Translations under genes and position numbers: made by a program
Source: Magnetococcales bacterium WMHbin3
Lineage (GTDB): Bacteria > Pseudomonadota > Magnetococcia > Magnetococcales > Magnetaquicoccaceae
NCBI GenBank assembly: GCA_002753185.1
Contig: PDZX01000007.1
Location: 1-64,000 of the forward strand
DNA length: 64,000 nt
Reading direction: 5' to 3'
Shown here: positions 1 to 10,704 of the stretch, in pieces
Layout: each line of letters opens with the position of its first letter
Position numbering within the stretch: position 1 is the first letter of the stretch
Notes under the pieces: model-generated
The model's input: the letters and a program-made list of their open reading frames with translations, nothing else
Databases searched by the model: none
What the model was told of the DNA's origin: nothing

Positions 1-1211
1 ACACCGACCTGCGAGGTGGTCAGCGCCCCGGTTTCGGTGGCGGTCAGCCCGCCGATTTGCGTTGTGGTCAGGACCGCAACGTTGGTGGTGGTGACCGCGC
101 CCAACTGGCTGGTGGTGAGGAAACCCACCTCGGTGGTGGTCAGCCCGCCGACTTGCGTGGTGGTGAGGACGCTGACCTGCGAAGTGGACAGCATACCGAC
201 CTGCGAGGTGGACAGCGCCCCGGTTTCGGTTGCGGTCAGCCCGTCGATTTGCGTGGTGGTCAACACGGCGACGTTGGTGGTGGTGACCGCGCTCAATTGC
301 GTGGTGGTAAGAAAACCCACCTCGGTGGTGGTCAGCCCGCCGACTTGCGTGGTGGTGAGAACTTCGACCTGCGAAGTGGTGAGAACACCGACCTGCGAGG
401 TGGACAGGGCGCCGGTTTCGGTGGCGGTCAATCCACCGACCTGGGTGGTGGTCAAGGCCGCGACGTTGGTGGTGGTGACCGCGCCGAGTTGGGTGGTGGT
501 GAGGAACCCCACCTCCGTGGTGGTCAGACCGCTTACATGCGTGGTGGTGAGGACATTGACCTGCGAGGTGGAGAACACCCCCAGTTGCGAGGTGGTCAGC
601 GCCCCGGTTTCGGTTGCGGTCAGCCCGCCGATTTGCGTGGTGGTCAACACGGCGACGTTGGTGGTGGTGACCGCGCCCAGCTGGCTGGTGGTGAGGAAAC
701 CCACCTCGGTGGTGGTCAGACCGCCGACTTGCGTGGTGGTGAGAACTTCGACCTGCGAAGTGGTGAGAACACCAACCTGCGAGGTGGACAGGGCACCGGT
801 TTCGGTGGCGGTCAGCCCGCCGATTTGCGTGGTGGTCAGTACGGCCACGTTGGTGGTGGTGACCGCGCCCAGTTGCGTGGTGGTGAGGAACCCTACCTCG
901 GTGATGGTCAGCCCGCCAATCTGGGTGGTGTCGAGGACACTGACCTGCGAAGTGGCGAGAACACCGACCTGCGAGGTGGTCAGCGCCCCGGTTTCGGTGG
1001 CGGTCAGCCCGCCGATTTGCGTTGTGGTCAGGACCGCAACGTTGGTGGTGGTGACCGCGCCCAATTGCGTGGTGGTAAGAAAACCCACCTCGGTGGTGGT
1101 CAGCCCGCCGACTTGCGTGGTGGTGAGAACTTCGACCTGCGAAGTGGTGAGAACACCAACCTGCGAGGTGGACAGGGCGCCGGTTTCGGTGGCAGTCAAC
1201 CCCCCGATTTG
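1..1211 (-). CDS. 3-prime part of giant octapeptide-repeat protein (after second amber codon), partial
   Basis: This is the same reading frame as the two upstream repeat segments. It starts directly after the TAG at 1212-1214 and stays open to the left window edge. It encodes tandem 8-residue units such as ALTTTQIG and GLTTTEVG, with no cysteine and no recognisable catalytic motif. The units group into 64-residue super-repeats that are nearly identical at DNA level. No convincing start codon with a ribosome-binding site follows the stop. The segment is therefore translated only if the amber codon is read through or is a sequence error; otherwise it is a pseudogene remnant. Function is unknown. 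The family resembles large Thr-rich repeat proteins of possible surface location, which is inference. Confidence 0.6.
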
Positions 1212-1470
1212 CTATGTGGTCAAGGCCGCGACATTGGTGGTGGTGACCGCGCCCAATTGCGTGGTGGTGAGGAAACCTACCTCGGTGGTGGTCAGTCCGC
1301 CGACTTGCGTGGTGGTGAGGACATCGACCTGCGAAGTGGTGAGAACACCGACCTGCGAGGTGGACAGGGCGCCGGTCTCGGTGGCGGTCAGCCCCCCGAT
1401 CTGGGTGGTGGTCAACGCCACGACGTTGGTGGTGGTGACCGCGCCCAGTTGTGTGGTGGTCAGCGCCTCC
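1..1470 (-). repeat. 192-bp higher-order repeat (8 octapeptides, 64 aa)
   Basis: The plus-strand motif ccggtttcggt recurs with its gttt at 31, 223, 415, 607, 799, 991, 1183 and 1375, always 192 bp apart. Copies are highly similar: bases 1-111 are repeated almost unchanged at 961-1071. This implies recent amplification or homogenisation. The array continues beyond the left edge. Confidence 0.9.
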
Positions 1471-4400
1471 ACCTGGATCGTCGTCACCCCGCGCAACTGG
1501 GTGGTGGTCAAGATCCCCACCTCGGTGGTGGTCACGCCCCCGATCTGCGTGGTGGTGAAAACGTTGACCTGAGAACTGGTGAGCACGCCAAATTGCGAGG
1601 TGGTCAACGCCCCCACCTCCGTGGTGGTCAATCCCCCGATCTGGGTGGTGGTCAACGCGGCGATATTGGTGGTGGTGACCGCACCCAATTGCGTCGTGGC
1701 AAGAAAACCCACCTCGGTGGTGGTCAGACCCCCGATCTGAGTGGTGACGAGCACATTGACCTGCGACGTGGTGAGAACACCTAACTGCGAGGTGGCCAGC
1801 GTCCCGGCACCCGTCGAGGTCAACCCGCCAATCTGGGTGGTGGTCAATGCCGCCACGTTGGTGGTGGTCACCACTCCCAACTGGGTGGTGGAAAGCGTGG
1901 CGACCTGCGTTGTCGTCACCCCGCTCAACTGGGTGGTGGTGAGTATCGATGCCTCGGTGGTGGTAAGCCCCCCCACCTGGCCGACGGTCAGCACGTTGAC
2001 CTGAGAACTGGAAAGAACTCCGAACTGCGAGGTGGACAACGTCCCAACCCCGGTGGTGGTGAGACCCCCCATCTGCGTGGTGGTCAGCGCCGCCACGTTG
2101 GTGGTGGTCACCGCCCCCAACTGCGTGGTGGCAAGCACCGCCACCTGCGTCGTCCTCACCCCACTCAACTGCGTGGTGGTGAGGATTTCAATCTCCGTCG
2201 TGGTGAGTCCCCCAATCTGCGTGGTGGTAAATATATTGATTTGTGTGCTGGCGATCACATCGAACTGCGAGGTGGTCAGTGCGCCAACTTCCGTGGTGGT
2301 AAGCCCCCCGATCTGCGTGGTGGTCAGCGCCGCCACGTTGGTGGTGGTCACCACCTCCAACTGCGTGGTGGCCAGCGCGGATACCTGCGTCGAAGTCACC
2401 CCGCGCAACTGGGTGGTGGTGAGTATCGACGCCTCAGTGGTGGTGAGTCCCACCACCTGGCCGACGGTCAGTACGTTGATCTGAGAACTGGAGAGAATAC
2501 CGAACTGCGAGGTGGTCAGCGCGCCGACTTCCGTGGTGGTCAGGCCCCCCATCTGCGTGGTGGTCAGCGCCACCACATTGGTGGTGGTCACCGCCCCCAA
2601 CTGCGTGGTGGCCAGCACGGCCACCTGCGTCGTGGTCACCCCACGCAACTGCGTGGTGGACAAACAGGCCACTTCCGTGGTGGTCAGACCGCCTACCTGC
2701 GTGGTATCGAAAATGTTGATCTGCACGCTGGACAAAATTCCGAACTGCGTGGTGGCAAACGCTTCGATCAGGGTGGTGGTCAATCCGCCGACCTGGGTGG
2801 TGCTCAAGTAGGCTACCTGGGTGGTGTGTACGCCGGTCAACTGCGTTGTGGCCAGCGCCCCGATCTGTGTCGTGGTCAGAGCCTGGACCTGCGTCATCTT
2901 GAGCGACCCGATCTGAGTCGTGGCCAACACCCCCTCCTGGGTGGTGCTCAACGCCGCGATCTCCGTGCTGGTCAAACCGCCGATCTGCGTGGTGGTCAGC
3001 ACCGTCACATGGGTCGTGGTCAGCGCGCCCACCTGCGTGGTGGTCAGCGCCCCCACCTGCGACGCTTTCAGCCCCAGCAACTGCGTCGTGCTCAGATAAT
3101 CCACCTCCACCGTGGTCAGGGCGCTGGTCAGGGTCGTGTTGAGCGAACCCAACTGCGTGGTGGTCATTACCCCAAGCTGCGTCGTGGCCAGGCTCCCGAT
3201 GCCGGTGGTCGTCAGGCCGCCCACCAGTGTCGAGGTCAGGGCGTTCACCTGGGTCGTGGTCAACGTCACCACATGCGTCGTTTCCAGGACCGCCATGTGG
3301 GTCGTCTTCAGACCGTTCAACTGGGTCGTGGTCAGAGATACCAGTTCCGTGGTGGTCAGGACGTTGGCGTGGGTCGTGAGCAGTGATCCCATCTGGGTCC
3401 AACTCAAGCCGCTCACCTGGGTGGTGCTCAGGGCCACGATCTCGGTGGTGGTCAGTCCGCCGATCATCGTGGCGGTAAAGGCGGCGATCTGCGTCGTGAC
3501 GAAAATCCCCAATTGGGTCGTGGTGAGCGCCCCGACATCGGTCTGGTTCATCGCAGCGACCTGAGTCGTGCTCAGGACGCTCAGTTGCGTGGTGGTCATC
3601 GCGCCGATTTGCGTGGTGGTCAACGCCCCGATGTGTACCTGCTTGAGAGCGCCAACCTGCGTCGTGTTCAGCACCTCGACCTGCGTCACGCTCAGGCTCC
3701 CCTCCTGGGTGATGGTCAACACCCCCAAGTGGGTCGTGGTGATCGCACCTACCTGCGCGGTGGAGAGAACCTCAACCTCCGTGGTGGTCAGCCCGCCAAT
3801 CACGGTGGTGGTCAGCCCGCCCACCTGACTGGTGGTGAGCGCCGACACCTGCGTGGTGCTCAGCACGCCGACCTGAGTCGCTTTCAGGCCGCTCAACTGG
3901 GAGGTGGTCAGGACCGTCACCTCCGTGGTGGTCAGCGTGTTGGTCTGGGTCGAATTCAACACACCGATCTGGGTGGAGGTCAACCCGCTCACCTGCGTCG
4001 TGCTCAACCAAACCAACCCGGTGGTGGTCAGACCGCCTACCTGAACGGCACTCAGGAATCCGATCTGGGTCGTGGAGAGAATCCCCTCCTGCGTCGTGGA
4101 CAACGCCCCGACCTCCGTGCTGGTCAAACCGGTGATCTGGGTCGTCGTCAGCACGCCCAACTGGGTCGTGGCCAGCACGTCGATCTGGGTGGTGGTCAAT
4201 CCGCCCACGTGGCTCGCTTTCAATCCGCTGATCTGCGTCGTGGACAGAACCGTCACCGAGGTCGTGGTCAGATCCTTTTCTTGCGTCGTGGTCAGCGTGC
4301 CGATTTGTGTCGTGGTCAGCACGCCCACCTGGGAAGTGGAGAGAATCGCCACCTCCGTGGTGGTCAGGCCGGTCACCCCGGTCACCGTCAGACTGCCCAT

Positions 4401-5216
4401 CTGGGTGGTGGTCAGGGCTTCGGTCAGCGTGGTTCCCAGCGCCGCCACCTGCGCCGATTTGATCCCGCTCAACTGCCCGGTCGTCAGCGCAACCACCTCC
4501 GTGGTGGTCAGAATGGCGATCTGGCTCGTGGTCAACACCCCCAACTGCGCGGAGGTCAAGCCGCTCAACTGGGTCGTGGTCAGGTTGACCACCTCCGTGG
4601 TGGTGATGCCCCAGAGCTGCGGCGTGCTCAACGTGACGATCTGGGTGGTGGTCAACGCGGCGGCCTGGGTCGTGGAGAGCGCCCCCATCTCCGTGCTGGT
4701 CAGGCCGGCGACCTGGCTGGTGGTCAGCGTCCCGATGTGCGTGCTGGTCAGACTGTTCAGTTGCGTCGTGGTGATCGCCGCCAATTGGGTCGATTTTACC
4801 CCGGAAAGCTGCGTGGTGGTCAGCACGGCGAGATCCGACGTCACCAGCGCCTTGACCTGGAGCGTGGACAACGTCCCCAATTGCGTGGTGCTCGTCACGC
4901 CGAATTGAGAGGTGCTCAGGATCTCGATGCCGCTCGTCGTCAATCCCGACACCACGGTCGTGGTGAGACCCGCCACCTGGGTCGTGGCCAGCGCCGCCAC
5001 CAGCGTGGTGGAGAGCGCGGCGGACTGGGTCGATTTCACCCCGGAAAGCTGCGAGGTGGAGAGCACCTGCACCTCGGTAGTGGTCAGCGCCCCTGCCTGC
5101 GTCGTGCTCAGATAGCCGATTTGCGTCGAGGTCAGTCCCTCAACCTGGGTGGTGCTCAGATTGGCCACCTCCGTGGTGGTCATGCCGCCCACCTGCGCCG
5201 CAGTCAGGGGCGCCAA
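1212..5216 (-). CDS. Middle part of giant octapeptide-repeat protein, between two amber codons
   Basis: A 1334-codon open frame in exact register with the segments on both sides. It is built from octapeptides with Leu/Val at position 2, Ser/Thr at positions 3-5, Gln/Glu at 6 and a small residue at 8. The only initiation codon close to the upstream TAG (5220-5222) is a TTG at 5216, two codons after it, and I see no Shine-Dalgarno sequence, so independent translation is doubtful. The right part shows a 192-residue super-period (576 bp), which shortens to an 80-residue period (240 bp) at about 1740-2700. The simplest reading is one giant gene interrupted by stops. Readthrough, pseudogenisation and assembly error all remain possible. 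Function unknown. Confidence 0.6.
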   Translation of the reverse strand: MAPLTAAQVGGMTTTEVANLSTTQVEGLTSTQIGYLSTTQAGALTTTEVQVLSTSQLSGVKSTQSAALSTTLVAALATTQVAGLTTTVVSGLTTSGIEILSTSQFGVTSTTQLGTLSTLQVKALVTSDLAVLTTTQLSGVKSTQLAAITTTQLNSLTSTHIGTLTTSQVAGLTSTEMGALSTTQAAALTTTQIVTLSTPQLWGITTTEVVNLTTTQLSGLTSAQLGVLTTSQIAILTTTEVVALTTGQLSGIKSAQVAALGTTLTEALTTTQMGSLTVTGVTGLTTTEVAILSTSQVGVLTTTQIGTLTTTQEKDLTTTSVTVLSTTQISGLKASHVGGLTTTQIDVLATTQLGVLTTTQITGLTSTEVGALSTTQEGILSTTQIGFLSAVQVGGLTTTGLVWLSTTQVSGLTSTQIGVLNSTQTNTLTTTEVTVLTTSQLSGLKATQVGVLSTTQVSALTTSQVGGLTTTVIGGLTTTEVEVLSTAQVGAITTTHLGVLTITQEGSLSVTQVEVLNTTQVGALKQVHIGALTTTQIGAMTTTQLSVLSTTQVAAMNQTDVGALTTTQLGIFVTTQIAAFTATMIGGLTTTEIVALSTTQVSGLSWTQMGSLLTTHANVLTTTELVSLTTTQLNGLKTTHMAVLETTHVVTLTTTQVNALTSTLVGGLTTTGIGSLATTQLGVMTTTQLGSLNTTLTSALTTVEVDYLSTTQLLGLKASQVGALTTTQVGALTTTHVTVLTTTQIGGLTSTEIAALSTTQEGVLATTQIGSLKMTQVQALTTTQIGALATTQLTGVHTTQVAYLSTTQVGGLTTTLIEAFATTQFGILSSVQINIFDTTQVGGLTTTEVACLSTTQLRGVTTTQVAVLATTQLGAVTTTNVVALTTTQMGGLTTTEVGALTTSQFGILSSSQINVLTVGQVVGLTTTEASILTTTQLRGVTSTQVSALATTQLEVVTTTNVAALTTTQIGGLTTTEVGALTTSQFDVIASTQINIFTTTQIGGLTTTEIEILTTTQLSGVRTTQVAVLATTQLGAVTTTNVAALTTTQMGGLTTTGVGTLSTSQFGVLSSSQVNVLTVGQVGGLTTTEASILTTTQLSGVTTTQVATLSTTQLGVVTTTNVAALTTTQIGGLTSTGAGTLATSQLGVLTTSQVNVLVTTQIGGLTTTEVGFLATTQLGAVTTTNIAALTTTQIGGLTTTEVGALTTSQFGVLTSSQVNVFTTTQIGGVTTTEVGILTTTQLRGVTTIQVEALTTTQLGAVTTTNVVALTTTQIGGLTATETGALSTSQVGVLTTSQVDVLTTTQVGGLTTTEVGFLTTTQLGAVTTTNVAALTT
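1740..2700 (-). repeat. 240-bp higher-order repeat (10 octapeptides, 80 aa)
   Basis: The plus-strand motif cgccacgttggtggtggtca ends its first half at 1860, 2100 and 2340, and in a variant form at 2580, a period of 240 bp. The units around it, including the one encoding VTTTNVAA, follow the same order in each copy. This block lies between the 576-bp zone and the 192-bp zone. Confidence 0.8.
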
Positions 5217-8200
5217 CTGCTATGTGGAGAACACGAGAACCTGGGTCGTGGTCAACGCCCCCATCTCCGTGCTGGTCAGGCCGGTGATCTGGGTGGTGGT
5301 CAAGATCCCCAGATGCGTGGTGGTCAGCACCCCCAACTGCGTGGTGGTCAGCCCGCCCACCTGGGTCACCTTCACCCCGGAAATCTGCGTGGTGGTCAGA
5401 ACCGCCAGCACGGTCGTGGTCAGACTGCGCTCCTGCACGGTGGAGAGGGTCCCCACATGGGTCGTGGTCAGCATCCCCACTTGCGTGGTGTTCAAAATGT
5501 CGATGCTGGTGGTGGTCAGCCCGGAAACCGCAGTGGTGGTGAAACCCCCTACCTGCGTCGTGACGAGGGCGGCGATCTGCGTGGTGACCAGCGCCGCCAC
5601 CTGGGTGGCGCGTATCCCGATTAACTGCGTGGTGGAGAGGGTTTGCACCTCCGTGGTGGTCAGAGCGGCCACCTGGGAGGAGTTCAACGATCCCACCTGG
5701 GTCGAACTTATGCCTCCCACCTGGGTCGTGGTCAGCGCGACGACCTCCGTGGTGGTCAGTCCGCTCACCTGGGTCGCGGTCAAATAAACCACCTGCGAGG
5801 TGTTCAGAACGACCACCTGCGTGGTGGTCAGCGCCCCCATCTCCGTGCTGGTCAGACCGGCGATCTGCGTGGTGGTCAGGACACTCAGGTGCGAGGTGGT
5901 CAGGGCGCCCACCTGCGTGGTGGTCAGCGCGCCGACCTGGGTCGATTTCACCCCGGCGATCTGCGAGGTGGTCAAAAACGCCAGCCCGGTGGTGGTGAAG
6001 CCCTTCTCCTGCGTCGTGGAGAACGTCCCCAGATGGGTCGTGGTCAGCATCCCCACTTGCGTGGTGTTCAATATCGCGATACCGGTGGTGGTCAGCCCGG
6101 AAACCGCCGTGGTGGTCAGACCCCCCACCTGCGTGGTGACCAGGGCGGCCACCTGCGTGGTGACCATCGCCCCCATCTGGGTGGCGCGCACCCCGCGCAA
6201 CTGCGTGGTGGAGAGGGTTCGCACCTCCGAGGTGGTCAGAGCGGCCACCTGGGAGACGTTCCACCACCCCACCTGGGTCGAACTCATGCCTCCCACCTGG
6301 GTCGTGGTCAGGCTGGCCACCTCCGTGGTGGTCAGGCCGCTCACCTGGACCGCGCTCAAATAGGCCACCTGCGACGTGGAGAAAATGACCATCTGCGTGG
6401 TGGTCAGCCCCCCCGTCTCCGTGCTGGTCAGACCGGCGATCTGCGAGGTGGTCAGGACGCTCAGGTGCGAGGTGGTCAGGGCGACCAACTGCGTGGTGGT
6501 CAGCGCGCCGACCTGGGTCGCTTTTACCCCGGAGATCTGCGTGGTGGTCAAAAAAGCCAGCCCGGTGGTGGTCAGCCCTTTCTCCTGCGTCGTGGAGAAG
6601 GTCCCCAAATGGGTCGTGGTCAGTGAGCCGACCTGGGTGGTGGTCAGGTAGGTGATCGCCGTGGTGGTCAGGCCGGAGACCACCGTCGTGGTCAGCCCAC
6701 CCACCTGGCGCGTGGAAAGAATCGCGATCTGGGTGGTATTCACCACCGCCATCTGCGTGGATTTCAAACCGCTCAACTGGGTGGTGGTCAGAACCGCCAG
6801 TTCCGTGGTGGTCAGGTTCGCGGTCTGGGTGGTGTTCAGCATGCCCAGTTGGGACGATCTCAAGCCCCCTGTCTGGGTGGTGCTCAGGGCCACCAGTTCC
6901 GTGGTGGTCAGGCCCCCGATCTGGACAGCGGTGAGGACCGCCAATTGCGAGGTGTCCAGGATGGAGATCTGGGTGGTGGTCAGGGATCCCACCTCCGTGC
7001 TGGTCAGGCCGCCGATCTGGGTGGTGGTCACGCCGTCGATCTGGGTGGTGGTCAGGGCCATCATCTGCGTGGTCGCCAGCGCGCCCAGGTGCGACGACTT
7101 CAACCCGCTCAACTGGGTGGTGGTCAGGGAAGTGATCGAAGTGGTCGTCAGGCTTTTGCCCTGCACCGTGCTCAGGCCGCTCAACTGCGTGGTGCTCAAC
7201 ACGGACGACTGCGAGGTGGAAAGAATCGCGATCTCCGAGGTGGTCAGCCCCCCGATCTGCGCCAGGCTCAGCCAGGCTACCTGCGCAGTGGTCAAACTCC
7301 CGGCCTGCGTCGTGGAAAGCACCCCGACGTGCGTGGCCTTCAGCCCCGCCAACTGGGTCGTGGCAAGGCTCACCAGTTCCGTGGTGGTCAGGATGGAGGA
7401 TTGGGTCGTGGTCAAGACCCCCAGATGGGTCGAGGTCAGCCCATCCAGCTGTGTGGTGGTCAGATTGATCAGTTCGGTGGTGGTCAGCCCGCCCACCTGC
7501 GCCGCGCTCAGGGTCGCCAACTGCGACGTGTTCAGCACCGTGACCTGCGTCGTGGTCAACCTGCCCATCGCCGTGCTGGTCAGGCCGCCAATCTGCGTGG
7601 TGGTCAGGGAGCCGAGGTGCGTGGTGGTCAGAACGCCGATCTGGGTGGTGCTCAGACCCCCCACCTGGGTCGATTTCACACCCGTCAACTGCGTGGTGGT
7701 CAAGGCGTTGACCACCGTGACGGTCAACCCCTTCTCCTGAGTCGTGGAGAGGGTCCCCAACTGGGTCGTGGTCAGGGATCCGGCCTGAGTGGTGGTCAGA
7801 ATGGCGATGCCGGTGGTGGTCAGTCCGGAGACCACCGTCGTGGTCAGGCCGCCCACCTGGGTGGTGCGCAACGCCGCCACCTGCGTGGTGCTCATGACCG
7901 ACATCTGTGCGGCCCGCAGCCCGGCCAACTGCGAGGTGGTCAGGGAGGTCAGCTCCGTGGTGGTCAGGGCGCCGGTCTGGGTGGCGTTCAGCGTCCCCAC
8001 CTGGGTCGTGGTCAAAGCTCCCGCCTGGGTCGTGGTCAGGCCGACCAACTCCGTGGTGGTCAGACCCGATACCTGGTTCGCGCTCAATGCAACGATCTTC
8101 GTGGTGGACAGAATGCCCACCTGGGTCGTGGACAACGCCCCCGTCTCGGTGCTGGTCAGCCCCGCGAACTGGGTGGTGGTCAGCGTATTGACATGGGTGG

Positions 8201-10704
8201 TGGTCAGGGCGCCGAGTTGCGTGGTGGTCAGGGCGCCGAACTGCGTCGCCTTCAGGGTGCTCGATTGGGTGGTGGTCAGGAAGGCGATCGCGGTGGTGGT
8301 CAGGCCCTTCATTTGGGTGGCGGTCAGCGCCCCGATCTGCGCCGTGGAGAGGCTGCCTGCCTGCGTGGTGCTCAGGATCGCCAGCGCGGTGGTGGTCAGA
8401 CCCCCGGATTGCACCACGTTGAGATGGTTCAACTGGGTCGTGTTCAGACTGCCGATCCGGGTGGTGTCCAGCGCCGTGATATGGGTGGACTTCAGGCCGC
8501 TCAACTGTGTCGTGGTCAGGACCGTCAGCTCCGTGGTGGTCAGGCCGCCGAACTGGGTCGTGGTCAAACCGCCGAGCAGCGTCGAGGTCAGGCTGCCCAC
8601 CTGGGTGGTGGCCAGGCCGACCATCTGCGTGGTGGTCAGCCCGCCAGCCTGCGTCACGGTGAGCACCGCCACCTGGGTCGTCGCCAAACCGAGCAGCTGC
8701 GTCGTGGAGAGCGCACCCGCTTCCGTGCGGGTCAGACCGCCGATCTGGGTGGTGGAGAGGGCACCAAGGTGGGTGGTGGAGAGGGCGCCCAGTTGCGTGG
8801 TGCTCAGCGCCCCGACCTGACTCGGTTTCACCCCGGCCAGTTGCGTGGTGGTCAGGGTGGACACCCCCGTGGTGGTCAGGTTGCTGGCCTGCACGGTGGT
8901 CAGCGTTCCCAACTGGGTCGTGGTCAACGCCCCGATCCGCGTCGTGGTCAGGATCGCAATCCCGGTGGTGGTCAGTCCGGAGACCGCCGTGGTGGTCAGA
9001 CCCCCGATCTGGGTCGTGGTCAGCGCGTTCACCAGCGTGGTGCTCAACACCCCTGCCTGGGTCGAACGTACTCCCGCCAACTGCGTGGTGGTCAGGGAGG
9101 AAAGTTCCGTGGTGGTCAGAATGGCGATCTGCGAGGTGTTCAACACCCCCACCTGCGTCGCGCTCACCCCGCCCAACTGGGTGGTGCTCAGAGTGGCCAC
9201 CTCCGTGGTGGTCAGGCCACTCAGCTGGGCCACGCTCAACATCCCCACCTGCGTGCTGTTCCAGATCGCAAGCTGCGTGGTGGACAACGCGCCGGTCTGG
9301 GTGCTGGTCATGCCTCCGATCTGGGTGGTGGTCAGATCGCCCAACTGCGTGGTGGACAGGGCGCCCAACTGCGTGGTGGTCAGCCCCCCCGTCTGGGTCG
9401 CCTTCACGCCGGTGAACTGGGTGGTGGTCAGAACCGTCATCGCGGTGGTGGACAGGGCGCGTGCCTGGGTGGTGCTCAGCACCCCCATTTGCGAGGTGGT
9501 CAGGAAACCGGTCTGCGTGGTGGTCAGGAGGCCGATCTGGCTGGTGCTCAGGCCGGACGCCGCAGTGGTGGTCAGCCCGGCCACCTGGGTCGTGGCCAGC
9601 GTTCCCGTCAGCATGGTCCCCAGGGCAGCCGTCTGGGTGGCCTTGAGGCCGCTCAACTGGGTGGTGGCGAGGACCTGCGCCTGCGTGGTGTTCAGGGCGG
9701 CGATCTGGGTGGTGGTCAACATCCCCAACTGCCCGGAGGTCAGCCCCGCCACCTGAGTGGTGGCGAGGCTGTTCACGCCGGTGGTGGTCAGGCCAGCCAC
9801 CTGGAGCGCGTTGAGTACCGCAAGCTGCGTCGTGGCGAGGATCGCGATCTGGGTCGTGGTGAGCGCCCGCGTTTGGGTGCTGCTCCATCCGGCGATTTGC
9901 GTGGTGGCCAGGGCGCCGATCTGCGTGGTGGTCAGGGCGGTCTGCTGCGTGGTGGTCAACGCCCCGATCTGGCTCGATTTCGCGCTGGCGAGTTGCGTGG
10001 TGGTCAGGATCGCCACCTGGGTGGTGGTCAGGGCGCCTTCCTGCCGCGTGGAGAGGGTCGCCACCTGGGTGGTGGACAGGATGCTCACTTGGGTGGTGTT
10101 CAGATTGCCGATGGCCGTGGTGGTCAGGCCACTGGTCACGGTCGTGGTCATGCCGCCCAGTTGGGTGGTGGTCAGGCCAGCCACCTCCGTGGTGGTCAGG
10201 GCGCCCCACTGCGTCGAGGAGAGCGCGGCGATCTGCGTGGTGGTGACCTGGCCCAGTTGGGTTGTGTTCAGGGCGGCGATCCCCGTGGTCGTGATGCCCT
10301 TGGCCTGGGTCGTGCTCAGGGATGCGATTGCCGTGGTGGTCAGGGCTTGCCACAGGGTGGCGTTCAACTGACCGACATGGGTCGATTGCAGCCCGCTCAT
10401 CTGGGTGGTGGTCAACGCCGTGAGCGCCGTGGTGGTCAGGCTGCCCATGTGGGTCGTGGCCAGACGCGTGATCTGGGTGGTGCTCAAGGTGGCCAACTGG
10501 GAGGTCGAAAGCGCCGTCAGCCCGGTAGTGCTCAGGGATGCGACCAGGTTGGAACTCAGCGCGCCCAGTTGGGTGGTGCTCAGGTTGGCAAACTGCGTGG
10601 TGTTCAGAACCGCGCTCCAGGAGGTCTTGATGCCGGCGAGCTGGGTGCTGCTCAACGCATCGACCATGGAGGTGGAGAGTTGACCGATCTGCGTGGTGGA
10701 CAAC
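3217..10704 (-). repeat. 576-bp higher-order repeat (24 octapeptides, 192 aa)
   Basis: A diagnostic motif (plus strand ccggaaaccgccgtggtggt and close variants) sits at 3217, 3793, 4369, 4945, 5521, 6097, 6673, 7825, 8977, 9553 and 10129. All spacings are 576 bp or 1152 bp. Other landmarks, such as the rare Lys-containing unit (SGVKSTQ type) and the NTTQ unit, recur once per period. Copies are diverged, so this is the older amplification layer. Confidence 0.85.

Noticed and set aside
57-5624. Long plus-strand ORFs across the repeat region (for example 57-1784, 3513-5624, 6849-11231)
   Set aside because: They exist only because the 24-bp period keeps several frames open. They lack start signals, and substitution patterns favour the minus-strand LTTTQ frame.
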